Shown: one piece after another, positions 57,050 through 64,000 of the stretch | Numbering within the stretch: the stretch's first letter is position 1 | Layout of the letters: the number at the start of each line of letters is the position of its first letter | From: Muraenolepis orangiensis | Taxonomy: Eukaryota; Chordata; Actinopteri; Gadiformes; Muraenolepididae | Reading direction: 5' to 3' | Length of the DNA stretch: 64,000 nucleotides | NCBI GenBank assembly: GCA_027704905.1 | Contig: CM051005.1 | Span: forward strand, 31,847,005 to 31,911,004 | Program-made: the position numbers and the translations under genes | Notes under the pieces: model-generated | Databases searched by the model: none | Told to the model about the DNA's origin: nothing | What the model saw: the letters and a program-made list of their open reading frames with translations, nothing else

Positions 57050-57062
57050 TGGTGTCAGAAGT
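57050..57062 (+). promoter_or_regulatory. Primer binding site, tRNA-Leu type
   Basis: TGGTGTCAGAAGT immediately follows the 5' LTR; same primer as Gypsy element 1. Confidence 0.82.
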
Positions 57063-57144
57063 CATGTGAGTGAAGTGTTAAAAGTTAGTCGGACAATAAG
57101 TGTCATTTGGAGCTGGTTGACGGTGAGAAGGGAGGACGAACAGC

Positions 57145-58060
57145 ATGGTTGATAATGCTAATGTGGGAGCAGCTGCAGCCCAGAGAGCAGCCCAGGCTCA
57201 AGTGCTACGTTCAGCATCCAGCCTCCCGAGTGCTTTGACTTTTCAAAGCCGCAAAAGTGGGCCAAATGGATACGCAGGTTCGAACGATTCCGTCTGGCAA
57301 GTAACTTAACCGTCGGGCAAAGTAACCGTCTGGCAAGTAAGCTCTGAAGAGAATCAAGTCAACAAGCTAATATGGGAGATGAGGCGGATGATATTTTACG
57401 TGGACTAAAACTGACAGATGATCTAAGACGTACTTACCAAGGAGTGCGCGAAGGATTACAGGGTTTCTTCATAGTCAAGAAAAATGTCATCTACGAGCGT
57501 GCCAAATTTAACATGCGCAAGCAGGGAGAATGTGAAACAGTGGACTCATTTGTGACGGCACTGTATGCTCTGGCGGAGCATTGTACATACGGAGTGCTAC
57601 ATGATGAGCTTATTCGCGACTCGGACTGATGGATAAGCGGCTGTCCGAACGCATGCAACTGGACCCGGACTTGACCCTGGAAAAGGCAATAAACATGGCG
57701 AGGCAGAGTGAAGAGGTGAAACGACAACAATCTTCTCTGCGAGGGGACACCAGGACAGAGGCAAGTGATGCTACATCTGTGGACAGAGTGTTTAAGAGCA
57801 GTAGCAGGACATATGCTAGAAACAAACCTCAACAGGCTAACGGCTACCCAGCCAAGCCACACAGTGCCCAATACTTAAAGGGGAAAAGTGTCCAGTGTCA
57901 TAAAGGCGGCAGTTCTCTGTCCTATCCACAACGTGATTGCCCTGCTAATGAAGTGAAATGTCATTCATGTGGGAAGATGGGACATTACAAGCGTGTGTGT
58001 AAGTCATCCAAAGCTGTACATGAGGTTGAAGAGGACTATTCCTGCTCCTGTGAAGACGAG
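57145..58060 (+). pseudogene. Gypsy 4 gag remnant
   Basis: Starts at MVDNANVGAAAAQRAAQAQV (57145), shifts frame near 57225, then FDFSKPQKWAKWIRRFERFR. The central part (57372-57627) has VREGLQGFFIVKKNVIYERA and FVTALYALAEHC. After a stop at 57627, LSERMQLDPDLTLEKAINMA continues in frame +2. Zinc knuckles follow at about 57895-58015: a CHKGG..C-like degraded one and CHSCGKMGHYKRVC, a perfect CCHC. Confidence 0.88.
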
Positions 58061-59370
58061 GACTGTATGTTCTTAGGCAGCATCACAGCTGATGGTGAGC
58101 CATGGATGGTCAGCATAGACATCGGTGACAGTCATGTGCCATTCAAAATAAAAATCGGTGCTGATCTTACAGTGATGCCTCACACTGTATTCCAAGAGAT
58201 TTACAGAGACAAAAATCCACCTACCCTCCGGAAGTCAACTAAGCCACTGATGGGACCTGGGAGGAGTCCACTAGATGTTGTGGGCGTCGCCACGCTGTTG
58301 CAGAGGAGGGGAGAGAATTGTGTTGGCATTGTGGTGGTTCCCAAGAAGACAGGTGCTGTACGCATATATGTTGATCTAACAAACCTCAGTGAGTCAGTGT
58401 GCAGGGAAAAGTACACCCTGCCGACAGTGGAGGAAACACTGGGAATGCTGGCTGGAGCCAGAATATTCAGTAAGTTGGACGCAAATATGGGATTTCGGCA
58501 AATCCCCCTGACTGAAGATTCGTCAAAGTATACATCCTTCATTACGCCCTTTGGCCGATATTACTTAAATCGTCTACCTCCGCCCCCGAACACTTCCAAA
58601 ACAGAATGGTGACTGAGGTCACGGAAGGGCTGGAGGGTGTCGTCTGCCACATGGATGATGTGCTAGTGTGGAGCCGAACACAAGAGGAACATGATGCTCG
58701 TCTGCATGTCGTGCTGGGGAGGATCGAGAAGGCCGGAATCACCCTTAACATAGATAAGTGCAACCTGTCAAAAGAAGAGGTGACCTTTCTAGGCCATATC
58801 ATCTCACCAGCGGCATTAGCCCCGACCCGAGTAAGACGGAGCCCGTAAGGAGGATGGAGGAGCCGACGAACGTGAGTGAGCTGAGAAGCTTTCTCGGCAT
58901 GTTAAACCAGCTGGGGAAGTTTATCCCGCAGCTGGCGGAGAGAGACAAGCTTCTATGAGACCTTCTGTCAAAGAAGAACTGCTGGCTGTGGGGCATCGAG
59001 CAGGCCAGAGCCTTCCAAGATTTGAAGGATGCACTAATATCCCCACCAGTATTCGCCATGTATGATCCCAACAGGGAGTGCAAAGTCTCAGCAGGCGCGT
59101 CGTCTTACGGCTTAGGGAGTGTGCTCCTCCAAAAATTGGATGTAGTGTGGAGACCTACCTAGCCTACGTGTCGCGGTCTCTCACACAAACTGAGCAGAGA
59201 TACGCGCAGGTCGAGAAGGAGGCCTTAGGCCTGACCTGGGCTTGTGAGAGGTTTCGCAACTTTCTCATCGGCAGACACTTCCAGCTAGACACGGATCACA
59301 AGCCTCTCTTGAGTCTCCTGGGGTCTCAGGCGTTGGATGCTCTCCCTCCGCGGATTCTGCGCTTCTGAAT
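58060..59370 (+). pseudogene. Gypsy 4 protease, reverse transcriptase and RNase H remnant
   Basis: Protease-like segment at about 58100-58200, FKIKIGADLTVMP. The usual DTGA active site reads KIGA, so it is dead. Reverse transcriptase: VRIYVDLTNLSESVCREKYT (58360), FSKLDANMGFRQIPL, and in another frame VVCHMDDVLVWSRTQEEHDA (58640-58700) with the MDD catalytic pair, then NVSELRSFLGMLNQLGKFIP. RNase H: AYVSRSLTQTEQRYAQVEKE and LDTDHKPLLSLLGSQALDA (59160-59330). The protease-RT junction also seems shortened. Confidence 0.9.
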
Positions 59371-59379
59371 GCGCCTGAT

Positions 59380-60560
59380 GCGCTATTCCTACTCCATTGC
59401 TCATGTGCCAGGGAAGTGCCTGTGAACTGCTGATACGATCTCACATGCTCCTGTGAAGAGGAGTGAAACAACGTGGACATGATATTGGAGAACCTGCCAG
59501 CGAGCGCTGCCTACCTGGACGAGCTGAGAGAGCAGCTGAGGAGGGACAGTGTGTGCGCACTGTTGAGCTGAGTGCAGAGGCCAGCACACAACAGTGAACC
59601 GGCTCTCAGGCTGTACTGGGCGGAACAGGCGTTACTCACAGTAGAGGATGGACTCTTGCTGAGGGGAAGCAGGCTTGTCATCCCTTCAACAATGAGGAAT
59701 GATGTGCTTGCCAGGCTGCATGAAGGCCACCAGGGGGTGGTAAAGTGCAGGGAGCGTGCACAACTGTCTGTATGGTGGCCTGGGCTGAGCCAGCAGCTGA
59801 GCCACTGATGCCATCTCAATACCCGGGGAGACCATGGCAGAAGTTGGGAGCAGACCTGTTCATGCTGGAGAGCAAGACTTACCTGCTGGTGGACTATGCA
59901 TCGAGATACGTGGAAATCGCTCTGCTGACACAAAATCAACAGACGTCATCCACCACCTCAAATCAATCTTCGCACGGCACGGTATCCCGGAGGAACTGGT
60001 GACGGACAACGGGCCGCAGTTCTCCGGAATGGCCTTTGCAGCGTTTGCAGCGTCTTACGGGTTTCGCCATGTCACAAGCAGCCCGAGATATCCACAAAGT
60101 AATGGGGAAGCAGAATGTGCGGTTAAGACAGTAAAAGGTCTTCTGAAGTAAGCAGCTGACCCATACTGCGCTCTGCTAGCATACAGGGCCAGTTGCACAG
60201 GGCCCCGTTGCATAACGGATACAGTCCAGCTCATCTTCTGATGGGTAGGAAACTCCACACGACAGTGCCAATGCTTCCTGCTCTACTGGTCCCTGCTCTT
60301 CCTAACAGTGAGGTGGTTGACCTGAAAGAAGAGAAAAAGAGAATGAGAGATGCGCAAAGCTACAACCGGCGTCATCGTGCACGAAGCCTCAACGGGCTCA
60401 CTCCCGGAAAGGAAGTGTGGGTCAAAGTGCAACTGGAGTTGTGGTCAGCAGCCACTCGATGCCGCGTTCATACATTGTGGATGGACCTCATGGGACATTA
60501 AGGTGAAACCGCCACCATCTCATCCCCATGGAGTCGTCACCGGCGCAGAGTGGAGGTGGT
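59380..60560 (+). pseudogene. Gypsy 4 integrase remnant
   Basis: H2C2 finger side: LARLHEGHQGVVKCRERAQL (59709-59770). Core: LLVDYASRYVEIALLT (first Asp), then GIPEELVTDNGPQFSGMAF (second Asp) and PRYPQSNGEAECAVKTVKGL (Glu). C-terminal part: NRRHRARSLNGLTPGKEVWV. Stops and shifts are at 59570, 59808, 59930 and 60150. Confidence 0.9.
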
Positions 60561-60924
60561 GTTACTGAGCAACTTCTGGGAAAGAGTTCAGCAGAACCTC
60601 CAAAGCAGAATGTCCTGCAACCACCAGGTCTGGGAGAGTCGTGGTGAAACCAACTAGGTTGGACTTGACTAAAAAGAAAAAGAGACATTCCCGTAACAGA
60701 AGTTTATTTTAAGCTAAGAAATGTGTTCATGTTCTGATATGTTCGTTTAGATATGAGGGCTTGTAAAGATAAACGCAGTGTTTAATATAGCCTATGTTCT
60801 TATAGGGCTTTAGGTAAAAGCGGTTATTTGATCAGTTCAGATAGGAACAGACCTTTTAGATATAGAGGCAGAATAATCCTCTAAGGTCTGGTGACAGTCT
60901 ACTCATTGATTCTAGAAAGGGAGA

Positions 60925-61076
60925 TGTGGTGTTATTGTTAATAGGGGTGCGTTTATACAACACAGAGTACAGGCCACCGTAGTGACGTCACGGCCAGGTA
61001 CGCTAGAGCAGGCTAGGCTAGGAGCGGAGGAGACGGCTGTATGCGGAGCTAGCGAAATAAAAGACACTTACAATCG
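60925..61076 (+). repeat. 3' LTR of Gypsy element 4 (truncated)
   Basis: Matches the first ~150 bp of the 5' LTR, then breaks off after CACTTACAATC where LINE 5' sequence begins. The last ~43 bp of the LTR are missing. Confidence 0.9.
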
Positions 61077-62322
61077 GAACGGAAGCCACGCGTGAGAGGG
61101 ACCGCTGGCAAGTTGCTGCCTCGCCTCCTCCGTTGTTTGTGCTGTTTTGTGTTTGCTGAATGTTGTCTCGTACAACTGGACTCTAAACCCGTCTGTTACA
61201 AACCCTTTTGTCCCATCTAACACTGTGACGAAGACTTTAGCCGTTTAACAGTCTTTACACGCGCTAGTGCTACTGTGCTGTCACTCGGTAGCTTGAAGCT
61301 AGCCTCGCCGGTATACGGCTCACCTGTACTGGACTACTTGGGCTCCTCTGTGTCTCCTGACCGGAGAGCGAGAGCCTGCTCAGGTGCACCCTGCAAAGCA
61401 CACCTGCTCAGATTTGTCCGCTGCCATTCTGCCAGCTCTCCTGGGTGAAAACCTCCGCCTGTGGATTGCTGCCAACACGGAGGCCGCCCCGTACAAATGA
61501 GCCACTACCGGCTAACCTGTCATTCATCCCCAGCGCCGTATGTCTGGTTTCTCCGCCTCGCACGAAAACCCGCGCCTACAACCAACACGACTACTCCTCC
61601 GCCTCGAACGCAGGTCTTGTAGCTTCATTTCTTACCACTTGGATAATCAAACCGCTGGATTACATTGTTTTTGTTTTTAAACTCTTATGTGGATTTTTAA
61701 ACTGCTCATATGGAGCGCTCTGTGTGTCTCACGGTCATGAGCTCATCTCTGCCGCTGCGTCTCCGGTCTACCCCAGGACCCCGCAAGCTCTGCTTACCCA
61801 ACACCCTGGTATTCTCAAACAACCAAGATACACTCACCGTGGATCTGGACCAAACTTTGAGTATGCAAACCACAACAATAACAAAACAATCCACTCTTTC
61901 TGGTGCACTGAGCCACGCCCCCCTCGCACCGCCCGTGCTGTCAATCACAGTGTGTTATCCCCCTTGCTTAAAGCATCCACATACGCACAACTTACCTGTC
62001 TGAAACGATGTATCTTTAACATAAGGTCCCTCATCAATAAGGCCCTGCTGGTTTCTGACTTCATTATGGACAAAAAGCTTGATTTTTTATGTCTCACGGA
62101 GACCTGGCAACAGTCTGATGACTTCTCCCAGCTTAATGCAGCTGTCCCTCCAGGGTATGCTTTTATTGGTAAACCCCGTACCACTGGGAGGAGGGGAGGG
62201 CTTGCTGTGTTGTACCATGAAATCATTAAAGTCACTGCAGTCACTTACCCCCGTCACTCCTCTTTTGAATGCCTAGCTGTAAAACTCTCTGGCTCCAAAC
62301 CAACCATCATTATTTGTCCAGG
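61077..62322 (+). mobile_element. L2/CR1-type LINE 5' end (5' UTR and endonuclease start)
   Basis: Rare 5' end of a LINE. A GC-richer leader (61077-61440) runs into a frame whose last part (about 61990-62320) is the AP endonuclease N-terminus: FNIRSLINKALLVSDFIMDK, LDFLCLTETWQQ (with the catalytic Glu of LTET) and GRRGGLAVLYH. The sequence breaks off at TIIICP where a second LINE in reverse orientation begins. The open frame 61445-62374 runs over the junction and is chimeric. Confidence 0.82.
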
Positions 62323-63690
62323 TGAACTCCCAGGTATTTATATTCCTGAACAACTTCAACGGACACACCCTTGATGGAAATGGGTGTGGGGGTAGATTTC
62401 CTCCTGCGGACATCCACCACCATCTCCTTCGTCTTGTCTGTGTTGAGCTGCATGTGGTTCAGCTCACACCACTCAACGAAGGAGTCCACGACGCCCCTGT
62501 ACTCCTCATCGTTTCCCTCGCTGACACAACCAACAACTGCAGAGTCGTCCGAGAACTTCTGCAGATGGCAGGACTCTGAGTTGAACTGGAAGTCTGAGGT
62601 GTAAAGGGTGAACAGGAATGGGGAAAGAACCGTTCCCTGTGGAGCACCAGTGCTGCTGACCACAGTGTCAGACACACAGTCCTGCAGTCTGACAAACTGG
62701 ACGACCCGTCAAATAGTCTGTAATCCAGGAAACCAGGGAAGAGTCCACCTTCATCGCCGTCAGCTTACTCCCCAGCAGGGCAGGCCGGATGGTGTTGAAC
62801 GCACTGGAGAAGTCAAAAAACATGATTCTCACAGTGCTCCCGGGTCTGTCCAAGTGGGCGTAGGCACGATGAAGCAGGAAGATGATGGCGTCCTCCACTC
62901 CCAGTTTCGGCTGGTAGACAATCTGAAGAGGGTCCAGCGATGATCTGACCAGGGGCCGAAGAAGCGACAGGACCAGCCTCTCAAAGGACTTCGACATGTG
63001 GGACGTCAGCGCCACCGGTCTGTAGTCGTTAGAGGTGCTGGGACGTGCCTTCTTCGGAACTGGCACCAGGCAGGATGTCTTCCACAGCACAGGGACCCTC
63101 TCCAGTCTCATGCTCAGGTTGAAGATGTACTGCAGGACTCCACTCAGCTGGGCAGCACATGTTTTGAGGACCCTCGGGCTGACGCCGTCAGGACCTGCAG
63201 CCTTGCCTGGATGGAGCCTGCACAGCACTTTCCTCACCTGCTCAGCTGTGAAGGTATGTGTGACGTGTATGGGGGCAGGAAGAGTCTCTGTTGTGTTGAT
63301 GGGGGAGGGGTGAGGTAGTGGTGGTGGGGGAGAGAGAACAGGTATGTTGTCGCTGGAGAGGGACGGTGGGGGAGGGGGGACAGCAGGGCTGGGGGGCTGG
63401 AGGGGAATGGTTGTAGAGGAGCTGGGGGAGGGGGGGGTAGACCGGAGCCCACTCATTGAATCTATTGAAAAACAAATTCAACTTGTTGGCCCGGTCAGGA
63501 CCCCCCCCCCTATTGTCTGGCTACCAGGTTGTTTGTAGCCAGTGATGCTCCTCATGCCACTCCACACATCCTTCAGGTTGTTCTGCTGAAGTTTGTGCTC
63601 CAGCTTCCACCTGTAGTTGTCTTTGCCCTGCTGGATCCTCTCCTTCAGCTCCCTTTGAACCCGCCTCATCTGCTCCCTTATTTTACTATG
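62323..63690 (-). mobile_element. LINE reverse transcriptase fragment, reverse orientation
   Basis: Minus strand. 63690-63478 has IREQMRRVQRELKERIQQGK and LQQNNLKDVWSGMRSITGYK. 63456-62668 has a proline/serine-rich linker, then VRKVLCRLHPGKAAGPDGVS, NDYRPVALTSHMSKSFERLV and MFFDFSSAFNTIRPALLGSK. 62675-62310 has STGAPQGTVLSPFLFTLYTS, KFSDDSAVVGCV (catalytic SDD) and EYKYLGVHLDK. One frameshift near 62690. It ends mid-domain at about 62323, so both LINEs are cut at the junction. Likely Rex1-like clade. Confidence 0.9.
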
Positions 63691-63692
63691 TA

Positions 63693-64000
63693 TGTTACAG
63701 CCCTTGGATCCAAACGACAGAGTCTCGACTGATGCATAAGACAATCTTTATTTAATTGTCCATCCGTGACTTCATCTTAGCACCGTGAAAACTGCATTGG
63801 AAACGTACATAAACAGACAAACAAACATTTCACATAACGGTTTCCACAGTACAGTACAAACACTAAACTAAATAACATTGGTATCAAACTACAAGGATTA
63901 CATTCCTAAACAAGACATAAAATCATTCATTCACGAATTTCCTTCTACCGAGTTACAACCATAATCAAATAAACAACAAAGCATACCTTGCTGCAAGGAA
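63693..64000 (-). mobile_element. LTR (3' end), running off the window
   Basis: On the plus strand it begins TGTTACAGCCCTTGGATCC. On the minus strand this is the end of an LTR (CTGTAACA), with AATAAA (complement of TTTATT at about 63748) about 45 bp before it. It interrupts the LINE. The rest lies beyond the window, so the family is unknown. Confidence 0.6.

Larger units (their letters stand above)
56857..61076 (+). mobile_element. Ty3/Gypsy element 4, degenerate, both LTRs
   Basis: 5' LTR 56857-57049, tRNA-Leu-type primer site, gag with zinc knuckle, protease, reverse transcriptase, RNase H and integrase in order, a polypurine AAAGGGAGA, and a 3' LTR from 60925 that is cut at about 61076. 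Many stops and frameshifts. Flanking duplication cannot be tested because the 3' LTR end is lost. Confidence 0.93.

Noticed and set aside
61445..62374. 309-codon frame as a single host protein
   Set aside because: It is a LINE leader and endonuclease start fused to reversed LINE sequence.

Overview
This is a repeat-dominated window of a teleost fish genome. Three things point to a ray-finned fish: the dense fish-type retroelements (L2/CR1, Rex1-like and L1-type LINEs, Ty3/Gypsy with a tRNA-Leu-type primer site, BEL/Pao); nested hAT, pogo-like and PIF/Harbinger DNA transposons; and a split, intron-containing immune-receptor gene of SLAM/CD2 type. There are no bacterial features (no operons, Shine-Dalgarno sites or CRISPR). 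The species cannot be named from the sequence alone.

Layout. 1-2270 is a 37-bp satellite array that starts outside the window. 3.2-5.0 kb holds an LTR fragment and a decayed P-element/THAP9-like transposase. 5.6-7.7 kb is a LINE 3' end whose C-terminal codons have exploded into a 14/15-bp minisatellite. 7722-12114 is an internally deleted Ty3/Gypsy element (TSD ATAT) carrying a PIF/Harbinger element (TSD TTA), which itself carries a solo LTR (TSD GTTCT). 13.3-14.8 kb has rearranged pieces of a SLAM-like gene. 16-20 kb contains a 39-bp coding-phase minisatellite, a SINE, a tail-only SLAM-like cassette and a pogo-like element. 20.2-31.1 kb is LINE, Gypsy, minisatellite and L1 sequence, including one almost intact 866-codon L2/CR1 ORF2.

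The clearest host gene is a six-exon, 310-residue SLAM-family-like receptor on the minus strand (31485-34733). It has a signal peptide, a cysteine-free V-like Ig domain, a C2-like Ig domain, a transmembrane segment and a cytoplasmic tail with a YAQV motif. All splice sites and phases fit, giving a 933-nt CDS. Its last two exons are repeated as a tail-only cassette in two inverted arms (18.3-20.2 kb and 35.3-42.3 kb). The right arm is split by a hAT inside a hAT inside a pogo-like element, and a TSD supports each level.

42.4-52 kb holds a Gypsy integrase fragment and a Rex1-like LINE split by a young BEL/Pao element (44607-51795; LTRs about 99% identical, TSD ATGCT). 52.5-56.4 kb holds two exons of a KCNJ10/Kir4.1-like potassium-channel gene on the minus strand, damaged by frameshifts and with a LINE in the intron. 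In human, KCNJ10 lies near the SLAM cluster on 1q23, so this looks like conserved linkage. 56.8-61.1 kb is a degenerate Gypsy element with both LTRs. 61.1-63.7 kb is two head-on LINE fragments, and the window ends in an LTR.

Nearly all other open frames are shadows of tandem repeats or dead transposon frames. Family calls rest on motif recognition from the sequence, with no database search.
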